NCBI RefSeq assembly: GCF_023221775.1
Contig: NZ_JAKUDS010000004.1
Span: forward strand, 62,001 to 126,000
Length of the DNA stretch: 64,000 nt
Reading direction: 5' to 3'
From: Enterococcus cecorum
GTDB lineage: Bacteria > Bacillota > Bacilli > Lactobacillales > Enterococcaceae
Numbering within the stretch: position 1 is the stretch's first letter; every line of letters begins with the position of its first letter. A model generated the notes under the pieces. The model had not been told where the DNA came from, searched no databases, and saw only the letters and a program-made list of their open reading frames with translations. Below, one piece after another: positions 35,097 to 42,937 of the stretch. The translations under genes and the position numbers were made by a program.

Positions 35097-36179
35097 GTGT
35101 CATTGAAGAGATTTCGTCAATCAGTGGTTATGCTTACTTGTCTAAGCTTAGCATTAATTAATATGCCAGTTATTGCGGATACCATGGATCAGTTGAATGA
35201 ACAAGAATCACAATTGATACAACAAAGTGATCAGATTAGTACGCAAATTCAATCTACATTAACTGATGTCAACGAAAAATATGCACAAGTAGAAGAGCTC
35301 AAGAAAAAAATTGAGAATAATCAGCAACTACTAGAAAAGACGCAACAAGAAATCATCGATACGCAAGATACTATCGCAAAACGAAAAGAAGTGGTAGCAA
35401 AACGTCTACAATCTATTCAAGTAAACAATGCGGCAGATATAGATTTAAAAGCTTTACTTGCTTCGAAAAATATCGGTGAATTATTTCAAAGAATTTATGC
35501 GATGACGTTGATTCAAAACTTTGAAAATGAAAAATTTGCCAGTTTAAATCAAGCGGTCGATACACTAGAAGACTTAAATACGAAAGCAACACAGACTCAA
35601 AATAAATTAGAAGCAAATAAAAAAGAATTGGATGAACAAGTCCAACAATTAGATGCGAAAATGGCCAATTTACGTCAACAATTAGCAGATAACAAGGATG
35701 CTCTGGCAAAAATTGCTGCGGATAAACAGGTTGAAAGTCAACGTTTAGCAGCTGAGAAAGCCCGACAAGAACGTGAAGCCCAGCAAGCGGCGCAACAAGC
35801 CAATCAATCACGAGCTTCTCAAAGTACTTCGGTTTCTGGACAAAGCACAAATTCTGCGGCAGTTCCAAGTAGTCCATCTACTTCTGGTCAAAGTGGCAAT
35901 GTACGGATAATGGAATCTACTGCTTATTCGTATGCAGAAGCTGGGGCAAGCTATTTTACGGCGAGTGGGACAGATTTACGCGCAAATCCAGTAGCTATTG
36001 CAGTTGATCCAAGTGTCATTCCATTAGGCACATTAGTTGAAGTTCAAGGTTACGGAGTGGCCTTGGCCTTAGATACTGGTGGTGCTATTAAGGGCAATAT
36101 CATCGATGTGCATTTTGATAATGTTGAAAAATGTAGACAATGGGGACGCCGCATGGTACAGGTTCGTATATTAAGCTAA
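35097..36179 (+). CDS. Secreted coiled-coil protein with C-terminal 3D domain
   Basis: Exported cell-wall protein of about 360 residues. After a signal peptide (to VIA, ~26) comes a long coiled coil (~30-210, repeated Gln/Lys/Glu heptads) like the N-terminal half of PcsB, a Ser/Thr/Gln linker and a C-terminal 3D domain named for three Asp: AVDPSVIPLGT, ALDTGGAIKG and IIDVHF. 3D domains have a lytic-transglycosylase-like barrel and occur in YocH and resuscitation factors. Start is uncertain; I choose GTG 35097, nine bases after AAAGGTG. A WalR-like site upstream fits wall homeostasis. Confidence 0.8.
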   Translation: MSLKRFRQSVVMLTCLSLALINMPVIADTMDQLNEQESQLIQQSDQISTQIQSTLTDVNEKYAQVEELKKKIENNQQLLEKTQQEIIDTQDTIAKRKEVVAKRLQSIQVNNAADIDLKALLASKNIGELFQRIYAMTLIQNFENEKFASLNQAVDTLEDLNTKATQTQNKLEANKKELDEQVQQLDAKMANLRQQLADNKDALAKIAADKQVESQRLAAEKARQEREAQQAAQQANQSRASQSTSVSGQSTNSAAVPSSPSTSGQSGNVRIMESTAYSYAEAGASYFTASGTDLRANPVAIAVDPSVIPLGTLVEVQGYGVALALDTGGAIKGNIIDVHFDNVEKCRQWGRRMVQVRILS

Positions 36180-36195
36180 ATAGGAAGTAATAAGA

Positions 36196-36248
36196 AATAA
36201 AAAAGGTGAATTTCAAGCCCATTTGACTTTGAAGTTTGCCTTTTTTAT
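36196..36248 (+). terminator. Terminator after the 3D-domain gene
   Basis: AAAAAGGTGAATTTCAA pairs imperfectly with TTGAAGTTTGCCTTTTT, followed by T run. Confidence 0.75.
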
Positions 36249-36389
36249 TATTTTTTTGTCTACATTTCTTGTAAATCACGAACAATTTATGGATGATTTG
36301 ATTATTTAAAGTGATTTGCTAATGAAATTTTGTGCGGAATCTGTTAAAATGTCTATGTTCGTCATATTTATGGATGAGGAGGAAAAAAG

Positions 36390-37313
36390 ATGGCATTATG
36401 GAAGAAAATTCTAGCTACAATTTTAGGAATTATTTTAGCACTCGCTATTATTGTAGGTGGAGTATTCGCATTTGCTTATCGTGATTTTTCAAATACGGTT
36501 GAAAAAACTTATAAGCCAGTTCAACGTCAGAATACAACAAAAGCAGATTCAGAAAATAAAATAGAAAATAGTCAGCCATTTAGTATTCTATTATTAGGGG
36601 TTGATACGGGGGCTTTGGGTCGTGTGGAACATGGACGCTCAGACTCAATTATGGTCGCTACAGTCAATCCAGTCAAAAAACAAACGACTATTGTAAGTAT
36701 TGCGCGTGATACCTATATGGAAATCGTTGGCCATAATACTCAAGATAAAGTAAACCATGCCTATGCTTTCGGTGGTGCGGCAATGTCGATGGATACCCTA
36801 GAAAAATACCTAGATATTCCAATTAATCATTATGTAGCCATTAATATGGGTGGTATTGAGCAACTAGTAGATGCTGTTGGCGGCGTAGAAGTACATAATA
36901 ATTTAGATTTTACAAACAGTAATTTCCATTTTCCAAAAGGGAATGTTGAGCTAAATGGTGAAAAAGCCTTAGCCTACACCCGTATGCGTTATGAAGATCC
37001 ACGTGGGGACTATGGCCGTCAAGAACGTCAGCGTGCCGTGGTTGCTGCTATCGGTAAGAAGGTAATGAGTCTTGAGGGAGTGACCAAGTATAAAGATTTA
37101 TTAGCTGCTGTTTCTGATAACATGCAAACGGACCTAAATCAAGATCAAATCCAAAAACTAGCTCTAGATTATCGTGATGCCTTCAGTAATGTTAAAACAG
37201 ATCAATTACAAGGGACAGGCTTTATGAAAGATGGCGTTTCTTACCAAAATGTCAGCCCTGAAGAATTACAACGTGTTCAAAAAGAATTGAAGACACAACT
37301 AGAAGGCGCATAA
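36390..37313 (+). CDS. LytR-CpsA-Psr (LCP) family wall-polymer transferase
   Basis: Membrane-anchored enzyme (307 residues) that attaches undecaprenyl-linked glycopolymers such as teichoic acid or capsule to peptidoglycan outside the cell. N-terminal helix ~5-29, then the LCP domain with HGRSDSIMVATVNP, SIARDTY, DKVNHAYAFGG, HYVAINMGG, and EKALAYTRMRYEDPRGDYGRQ with its conserved Arg/Asp. The ATG follows AGGAGG. It precedes, with its own terminator, a CpsB-CpsC-CpsD module, suggesting a role in ligating the polymer that module controls. Confidence 0.9.
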   Translation: MALWKKILATILGIILALAIIVGGVFAFAYRDFSNTVEKTYKPVQRQNTTKADSENKIENSQPFSILLLGVDTGALGRVEHGRSDSIMVATVNPVKKQTTIVSIARDTYMEIVGHNTQDKVNHAYAFGGAAMSMDTLEKYLDIPINHYVAINMGGIEQLVDAVGGVEVHNNLDFTNSNFHFPKGNVELNGEKALAYTRMRYEDPRGDYGRQERQRAVVAAIGKKVMSLEGVTKYKDLLAAVSDNMQTDLNQDQIQKLALDYRDAFSNVKTDQLQGTGFMKDGVSYQNVSPEELQRVQKELKTQLEGA

Positions 37314-37318
37314 ATTAT

Positions 37319-37358
37319 TAATCTGTAGAGAATGTCATTTTTTCTCTACAGATTTTTT
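37319..37358 (+). terminator. Terminator after the LCP gene
   Basis: AATCTGTAGAGA pairs with TCTCTACAGATT, followed by T6. Confidence 0.85.
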
Positions 37359-37521
37359 CCGATTTTCATCTCAAAATAGGGAATTGTCGCCTTTTTCAAT
37401 CAGACGGTTTACTAACTTCGTAAAAAAAAAACTAATAAATATTGTAATAAAGCTTTTTTTAGTGCTAAATTTTTGTATAATGGAAAAAGAGTGTAAAAAA
37501 GCTTAGAGAGAGGGTAAGTTC

Positions 37522-38292
37522 ATGATTGATTTACATTGTCATATTTTACCTGGGGTTGATGATGGTGCTCAAACCATTGAAGATAGTCTAGACATGGCTC
37601 GATATGCAGTAAAACAAGGAATTACGCATATATTGTGTACTCCCCATCACAATAATGGAAAGTATATGAATCCCAAGCATGAAATTATTGAACGTGTTGC
37701 CTTGTTACAGGAACGCTTTGATCAAGAGCAAATTCCCATTACCCTACTCGAAGGACAGGAAGTACGTTTAACGACCTTATTGATGGAGGATTTGGCACAA
37801 GATCGTTTATTGTTTACCGATTTAGATGATACATATATTTTGATTGAATTCCCTAGCAATAGTATTCCTGATAGTGCGGAAAACATTTTTTATCAGTTGT
37901 TGGACAAAGGGAAAATCCCCGTCATAGTGCATCCGGAAAGAAATGCAGGCTTTATCAAGGAACCTATTCGATTAACTGAATTTTTAGATATGGGGTGTTT
38001 AGCTCAGTTAACGGCTCCAAGCTATGTTGGAAAATTTGGAAAAGAAATTCAAAAAACGGCGAAATTAATGGTTGAAAATCGTATGGTGCAAATGGTTGCT
38101 TCAGACGCCCATGGGATTAACAAACGTAATTTTTACTTAAAAGAAGCTTATGAGGCGATTCATAAAGATCATGGCATCGAATTAGTCAATCAAATGCAAC
38201 AAGTAACGAAGGATTTAGTGAATGGCGATCAAGTCCATTTTGAACCCTATCGTGAAATGAAACGGTCGAAATTTTCGTGGTTTCGATCATAA
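37522..38292 (+). CDS. cpsB: CpsB/CapC-type tyrosine-protein phosphatase (PHP fold)
   Basis: Manganese-dependent phosphatase of 256 residues that dephosphorylates the CpsD tyrosine kinase and so tunes polysaccharide export. PHP metal ligands are visible: MIDLHCHILPGVDDGA, CTPHHNN, EGQEV, IVHPERN and SDAHG. The ATG follows GAGAGAGGG; a TATAAT box lies at 37476. It heads a unit cpsB - unknown protein - cpsC - cpsD with gaps of 16-19 bp. Confidence 0.9.
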   Translation: MIDLHCHILPGVDDGAQTIEDSLDMARYAVKQGITHILCTPHHNNGKYMNPKHEIIERVALLQERFDQEQIPITLLEGQEVRLTTLLMEDLAQDRLLFTDLDDTYILIEFPSNSIPDSAENIFYQLLDKGKIPVIVHPERNAGFIKEPIRLTEFLDMGCLAQLTAPSYVGKFGKEIQKTAKLMVENRMVQMVASDAHGINKRNFYLKEAYEAIHKDHGIELVNQMQQVTKDLVNGDQVHFEPYREMKRSKFSWFRS

Positions 38293-38310
38293 GAATGTGG
38301 AGGGATTTAT

Positions 38311-39084
38311 TTGAAAAAAATTGGAAAAGTGTTTGGCTTTCTACTAGTAGTGGCCATCTCTTTATCAATTGTAGTGTTTGGTTATAAGACTTACCAGCAA
38401 AAAAATTATCAACAACGACTAGATAGTGCCAAAGTGACCATTAAACAAGAAAGTAGTCGGTTGAATGAATTAAATCAAGCAGTGAATGATTTGTTTACAG
38501 ATGATACGGCGGATTTATTAAAACCAGAAGTAACCACTGGCGAAATTGAAAAACTTAAAACAGAAATTGATGGGATTAAGGTTTCTGCCAAAAGTTATCA
38601 ACTCAAGGCTCAAGATTTACCACAAGCAACGCCAGAGTTAATCAATCAGCAAGAAGACTTACTTCGTCTTATTTCGCAAGCATATGATAAAGCGACATAC
38701 CAAGAAAAAATCATTGCCCTATACCAAGAAAACCAAGTCAATTTTCAAGGGGTGAATGATCAGGCTGTCATTAATTGGACCTTGAGCCCAGATGCGATTA
38801 CTAATCTATTAGCAAAAGTGAATAATCTACCAGAAGGAAATTGGAAAAATATTGCATTAGGCTATTTAAATATGGCCCAAGATCAATATAATCAAGCGAT
38901 GAATACGATAGATTTAATCAATCAGCTTCAACAAAATGGTCAATTGACACCAGATGCTAACGGTGAAATGTTTAATCAGTTGTTGGCAAGTTTAAATAAT
39001 GTTACAAATGCGAACTTAGCAGATAGTTTAAATCAAAAAGTACAAGAAATTCAAGGCCAGTTACAAGCAGCTGGTAAGGTATAA
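38311..39084 (+). CDS. Unknown membrane-anchored protein in the cpsBCD module
   Basis: Not recognised. The 257 residues begin with Lys and one membrane helix (~8-25, VFGFLLVVAISLSIVVFGY), then a hydrophilic, probably extracytoplasmic, mostly helical part rich in Gln, Asn and Leu, with coiled-coil-like stretches. There is no lipobox and no catalytic motif that I can see. The start is TTG, seven bases after GGAGGG. Sandwiched between the phosphatase and chain-length regulator genes with 13-18 bp spacing, it is likely a structural or regulatory partner of that complex. Confidence 0.65.
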   Translation: MKKIGKVFGFLLVVAISLSIVVFGYKTYQQKNYQQRLDSAKVTIKQESSRLNELNQAVNDLFTDDTADLLKPEVTTGEIEKLKTEIDGIKVSAKSYQLKAQDLPQATPELINQQEDLLRLISQAYDKATYQEKIIALYQENQVNFQGVNDQAVINWTLSPDAITNLLAKVNNLPEGNWKNIALGYLNMAQDQYNQAMNTIDLINQLQQNGQLTPDANGEMFNQLLASLNNVTNANLADSLNQKVQEIQGQLQAAGKV

Positions 39085-39100
39085 GAAAGGAAATAAGTTG

Positions 39101-39907
39101 ATGGAAGTCGAAGAAACAATTGATTTAAAGGATATTTTCACGATTATTAAAAAGCACGTTTTTACAATTATTGTTTGTATGTTCGTTGGCTTGGGATTGG
39201 CAGGGGGATTAACCTTCTTTGTATTAACACCAAAATATAGCTCACAAGCACAATTGGTCGTTACGTTGCCACAAAATCAAAATACAAATACCAATGATGT
39301 CAATGTGAACTTGCAAATGATTAACACCTATAAAAATCTTATTAAAGGTGACTTAATCTTAAACAAAGTAAAAGACCAGTTAAAAGCAAACTATAACATC
39401 AATATGACGGTTCAAGAAATTGATAATGCTATTGATGTCGTTCAGTCAGAAAACTCATTAATGTTCTCTTTAGTGGCCACTTCTACTAAAGCTTTGGATG
39501 CTGAACGCTTAGCCAATACCACAGCAACTATTTTTAAAGATACAGTAAAAGAAGTATTGGGAGAAAGCGTCGATAAGATTTCAATTATTTCTAATGCAAC
39601 GGTCAATAATACACCAATCTCACCTAACAATACTCGTAACTTATTAATTGGTATTTTAGCTGGGATGATTGTAGGTTTTGGGATGAGCTTTGCCGTTGAA
39701 TTCTTAGACCGAACAGTAAAAGCTGAAAAATTTGTCCGTGATGAATTAGGATTAACCATTTTAGGAACCATTCCACAACTAAGTGCGAAAGAATTACAAG
39801 ATAATACTCGCCGTCATTCCAACCGTGTATTATCAGCAGGCGGTGGCAATAATCATCATTCAAGTAGTGATGGTAAACCGCATCGTCGCTCTAGAAGTCG
39901 TGTGTAG
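39101..39907 (+). CDS. cpsC: CpsC/Wzz-type chain-length regulator
   Basis: Membrane adaptor (268 residues) that activates the CpsD kinase and sets polymer chain length. It has the Wzz plan: cytoplasmic start EVEETIDLKDIF, membrane helix ~20-43, an external domain, and a second helix ~184-204 (LLIGILAGMIVGFGMSF) followed by the cytoplasmic activator part. The C-terminal tail beyond ~240 is odd: Gly/Asn/His/Ser-rich and ending in Arg-Ser repeats (HRRSRSRV). ATG 39101 follows AAAGGAAATAAGTTG; the TTG one codon before is an alternative. Confidence 0.88.
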   Translation: MEVEETIDLKDIFTIIKKHVFTIIVCMFVGLGLAGGLTFFVLTPKYSSQAQLVVTLPQNQNTNTNDVNVNLQMINTYKNLIKGDLILNKVKDQLKANYNINMTVQEIDNAIDVVQSENSLMFSLVATSTKALDAERLANTTATIFKDTVKEVLGESVDKISIISNATVNNTPISPNNTRNLLIGILAGMIVGFGMSFAVEFLDRTVKAEKFVRDELGLTILGTIPQLSAKELQDNTRRHSNRVLSAGGGNNHHSSSDGKPHRRSRSRV

Positions 39908-39925
39908 GAAAGGGGAATAAGAAGA

Positions 39926-40633
39926 ATGGCTAAAAAATATGATAAGAAGAATCAAGGGGCTACTAAACCCGTTAACTTAATTACTTTGTTAAATCCGAAT
40001 TCGCCTATTTCAGAACAATATCGTACAGTAAGAACGAACCTACAATTTGCAGTCGCAGGGGATCAACCTTTACGTAGCATGACGGTGGTTTCTTCTGGTC
40101 CGGGTGAAGGAAAGTCTACTTCAGCGGCTAATTTAGCAGTAGTTTTTGCCCAAGCTGGTCGTAAAGTATTATTAGTGGATGCCGATATGCGTAAAGCAAC
40201 GGTGCATAAAACGTTTGGATTAAGCAATGAAATGGGATTAAGTAATTTGGTGAGTGGTCAGCAAGCGGCTTCTTCAGTAATCCAAGCCACTGATGTGAAC
40301 AATCTATCCATTATTACAAGTGGTCCAACACCACCAAACCCTGCAGAATTATTGAACTCCCGTCGAATGAATGTTTTGATGGAAGAGTTATACCAAACGT
40401 TTGATTTGATTATTTTTGATTTACCACCGGTGATGACGGTTGCCGATGGATTAATCATGGCATCTAAAACAGACGGTACTGTACTTGTAATTCGTGAAGG
40501 CGTAACTCGAAAAGACTCTGTATTAGAGGCAAAAAATCGTTTATTACAGGCGAAGGCACGTATTTTAGGGGTTATCTATAATGGTGCTGAACAAGTGAAT
40601 GAAAGTAGTTATTATTACTACTCCGATAAATAA
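39926..40633 (+). CDS. cpsD: CpsD-type tyrosine autokinase (BY-kinase)
   Basis: Cytoplasmic bacterial tyrosine kinase of 235 residues working with the CpsC adaptor. Walker A is SSGPGEGKST (~53-62), Walker A' VLLVDADMRK, Walker B LIIFDLPPV. The C-terminus carries the autophosphorylated cluster with four consecutive Tyr (NESSYYYYSDK), the part removed from phosphate by CpsB. The ATG follows GGAAAGGGG. It ends the module; no glycosyltransferase, polymerase or flippase genes follow. Confidence 0.92.
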   Translation: MAKKYDKKNQGATKPVNLITLLNPNSPISEQYRTVRTNLQFAVAGDQPLRSMTVVSSGPGEGKSTSAANLAVVFAQAGRKVLLVDADMRKATVHKTFGLSNEMGLSNLVSGQQAASSVIQATDVNNLSIITSGPTPPNPAELLNSRRMNVLMEELYQTFDLIIFDLPPVMTVADGLIMASKTDGTVLVIREGVTRKDSVLEAKNRLLQAKARILGVIYNGAEQVNESSYYYYSDK

Positions 40634-40641
40634 GGATACAC

Positions 40642-40674
40642 AAGAGATAGGAGTTATGCTTCTATCTCTTTTTG
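40642..40674 (+). terminator. Terminator after cpsD
   Basis: AAGAGATAG pairs with CTATCTCTT, followed by T4-5. Confidence 0.75.
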
Positions 40675-40700
40675 TATAAAACTGGCGATTGTGTTATAAT
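40672..40700 (+). promoter_or_regulatory. Promoter of the zinc-ribbon membrane protein gene
   Basis: TTGTAT (40672-40677), 17 bp spacer, TATAAT (40695-40700). Confidence 0.6.
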
Positions 40701-40745
40701 TATGTTATCTAATTGAAAATATTTCTACGTATTGGAGGGAACATT

Positions 40746-41804
40746 ATGCAATGTCCAAACTGTCAAATGAAAGTAGAAACACAAGATAAAGTCTGTCCGC
40801 ACTGTGGTCAAGATCTTACCTTTTTACACGAAGCAGTAACTGAAAAGAATACAAAACTTAATATCACTGAGACTACAGACAAGTCATCCCTGTCAAATGA
40901 AAAAAACAGTTCATCTGAGGCAGAAGTGGAGCTAACGAATCAGGTGAGCCTACAAAATGAACAGGCAACTACCACTCATGAGCAACCAAAAGACGTATTC
41001 ACGACAGACCAACAGTTAGAGAAGGAAACAAATACTCGGTCAAGTCGTTCTGAATCTCACTCTCACTCTACACAAGAAGCGCCTTCCACAGAATTAGATG
41101 ATCTAGATTTATTAAAGCCACATCTTAATCAAGCTAAAAATTATTTTCAAGAGTTAAAAGAAGGCATTTTACATCCTTCTATTGGTAAAGCAAGACATCA
41201 ATTGCTTGGCGTAATTAATTTTGTGGTCATTGGGTTATTATTTTCCTTAACTTTTTCACGAATTTTAGGGGTACTATTAAGAAGTGTGTTTTCGACAATG
41301 AACCAATTTTCAGGGATGATGGGTGAGTATTCTGATTCGATGATGCCTAATGTTCCAACCATTCACAGTTTTCCAATGTTTTTCTTGTTTTTCGCTGCCG
41401 TTTTCTTAACTCAAACGTTACTTGTGATTGTCTATTGGATCTTTTTAATGATTATGCAAGTGCCAAATGCTAGTTTTAAACACGCGCTAAATCAAATTTT
41501 CGAACCATTAAGCTTGTTAGTGATTGTAGGGATTGTGGCCTTTGTTCTAGCGTTAATGGGCAGTATTTTTACTGGGATTGCCGTATTACTTTCGATTTTG
41601 TACTTCTTACTTTTACGCTACAGTTTTGACGGAAGTATCTGGTTAGTGGAAAATCCAAAAGGCTATAATCGTTTCTATATTACGATGGTACCTTTTATTT
41701 TGTACAGTGTGATGAGTTTCATCGTGTTACAAATTGTATTGCGATTATTAATCGAGAATACGAATATTATTGGCTTTGTCCAAAATATGATCCACTTATA
41801 TTAG
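40746..41804 (+). CDS. Zinc-ribbon membrane protein of unknown function
   Basis: A 352-residue protein starting with a zinc ribbon (CPNC ... CPHCG, residues ~3-24), then a long low-complexity Ser/Thr/Glu linker (~30-125), then five or six membrane helices from ~150 to the end (VINFVVIGLLFSLTF onward). This plan occurs in poorly characterised YIP1-like or zinc-ribbon proteins of lactic acid bacteria. The ATG follows TTGGAGGG; a frame from 40713 is less likely. Own promoter and strong terminator, so it is separate from the cps module. Confidence 0.7.
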   Translation: MQCPNCQMKVETQDKVCPHCGQDLTFLHEAVTEKNTKLNITETTDKSSLSNEKNSSSEAEVELTNQVSLQNEQATTTHEQPKDVFTTDQQLEKETNTRSSRSESHSHSTQEAPSTELDDLDLLKPHLNQAKNYFQELKEGILHPSIGKARHQLLGVINFVVIGLLFSLTFSRILGVLLRSVFSTMNQFSGMMGEYSDSMMPNVPTIHSFPMFFLFFAAVFLTQTLLVIVYWIFLMIMQVPNASFKHALNQIFEPLSLLVIVGIVAFVLALMGSIFTGIAVLLSILYFLLLRYSFDGSIWLVENPKGYNRFYITMVPFILYSVMSFIVLQIVLRLLIENTNIIGFVQNMIHLY

Positions 41805-41822
41805 CCCACTTTCAGAATGAAT

Positions 41823-41872
41823 CAAAACCCCCAGTTAGCCATGATTGAGATGGTTAGCTGGGGGTTTTGCCT
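41823..41872 (+). terminator. Terminator after the zinc-ribbon gene
   Basis: AAAACCCCCAGTTAGCC pairs with GGTTAGCTGGGGGTTTT. Confidence 0.9.
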
Positions 41873-41873
41873 T

Positions 41874-42151
41874 CTTATGTGAAAATAGGATGATGTAAAA
41901 GCGTTTAATAAGGAGTTACATGTTCACATAAGAGGGACTTTGATTTTTTACAAAGTAGAATAATTATAACATGATTTACATTTTGAGTAAATGGATATTT
42001 TGTTATAAAATCTTGTCTATCACAATGCCAATACATTAATAAGTTGAATATTTCCTATTATATAAACTATTGAAAACGGATGTATAAATAATGGATATTT
42101 ATCGAAAATACAGCGATAAAGATTTACTATCACTGAAAAGTTTCAAATTAG
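41874..42151. other. Gene-free stretch with a spaced inverted repeat
   Basis: CTTATGTGAA (41874-41883) and TTCACATAAG (41923-41932) are a perfect inverted repeat 39 bases apart. The remainder to 42151 is AT-rich with no frame or family signal that I can see. Confidence 0.35.
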
Positions 42152-42181
42152 TTGCGAAAATTTTAATGAATCTTATATAAT
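42152..42181 (+). promoter_or_regulatory. Promoter of the C26 amidohydrolase gene
   Basis: TTGCGA (42152-42157), 18 bp spacer, TATAAT (42176-42181). Confidence 0.6.
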
Positions 42182-42211
42182 AGCCTCAAATTCTTTGAAA
42201 GGATGATGAGA

Positions 42212-42919
42212 ATGACCAGACCAATTATCGGCATTGCAGCTAATGAGACATTTGATCCGGGAAGTACGCTTTATCATTTACCTATTAGTTACACACCTAG
42301 AGGGTATATTGAAGGCGTACAAAATGCTGGTGGTGTGCCGCTATTATTACCGATTACCGATCCTGATTATGCCAAGATGTACGTGAATCAAATCGACAAA
42401 TTAATATTAGCGGGTGGACAAGATGTATCACCAGAGATTTATGGGCAAACGAGTCAAACAACGAGTCACTATTCCCAAGCACGTGATGATTTTGAACAAG
42501 CCTTAATTACTGAAACCCTAAAACAAGGAAAACCTATTTTTGCGGTCTGTCGTGGGATGCAGTTACTAAATGTTTATTTTGGTGGCACGCTGTATCAAGA
42601 AATTGGACCCTTGAGTGATGTCGAACATATGCAAGATCCTATCCCTCGGGAGGAGCCTTCACATAATCTACTTTTAGAAAAAACAAGTAGCTTACATACT
42701 ATTTATGGCAATCAGGGGAAAATCAACTCTTTTCATCATCAAGCCGTGGATAGCCTTGGCGAAGAATTACAAGTAACCGGCAGATGCAGTGATGGCATGA
42801 TTGAATCGATTGAAAATAAAAAGCGCCATCTTCTAGGTGTTCAATGGCATCCAGATTTTGCTTATACGCATTTAAAGCAAGAACAAGAAGTATTTGATTA
42901 TGTCGTCCAGCAACTATAA
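42212..42919 (+). CDS. Peptidase C26 / gamma-glutamyl hydrolase-like amidotransferase
   Basis: Class I glutamine-amidotransferase-fold hydrolase of 235 residues (PuuD/YvdE type), likely splitting gamma-glutamyl bonds. It shows AGGQDVSPE, the nucleophile FAVCRGMQLLN, SFHHQAV and GVQWHPDFAY. The last motif normally reads HPE, so the Glu of the Cys-His-Glu triad is Asp here. Start at the third Met (ATG 42212) or at 42203; AAAGG precedes both. It is 18 bp ahead of an oligopeptide-binding lipoprotein gene, so the pair may take up and degrade a gamma-glutamyl or peptide substrate. Confidence 0.8.
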   Translation: MTRPIIGIAANETFDPGSTLYHLPISYTPRGYIEGVQNAGGVPLLLPITDPDYAKMYVNQIDKLILAGGQDVSPEIYGQTSQTTSHYSQARDDFEQALITETLKQGKPIFAVCRGMQLLNVYFGGTLYQEIGPLSDVEHMQDPIPREEPSHNLLLEKTSSLHTIYGNQGKINSFHHQAVDSLGEELQVTGRCSDGMIESIENKKRHLLGVQWHPDFAYTHLKQEQEVFDYVVQQL

Positions 42920-42937
42920 AAAGGAAGGAAGAATGAA

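Noticed and set aside
36390-40633. Complete capsule operon
   Set aside because: Only control and attachment genes are present; no synthesis genes occur in the window.
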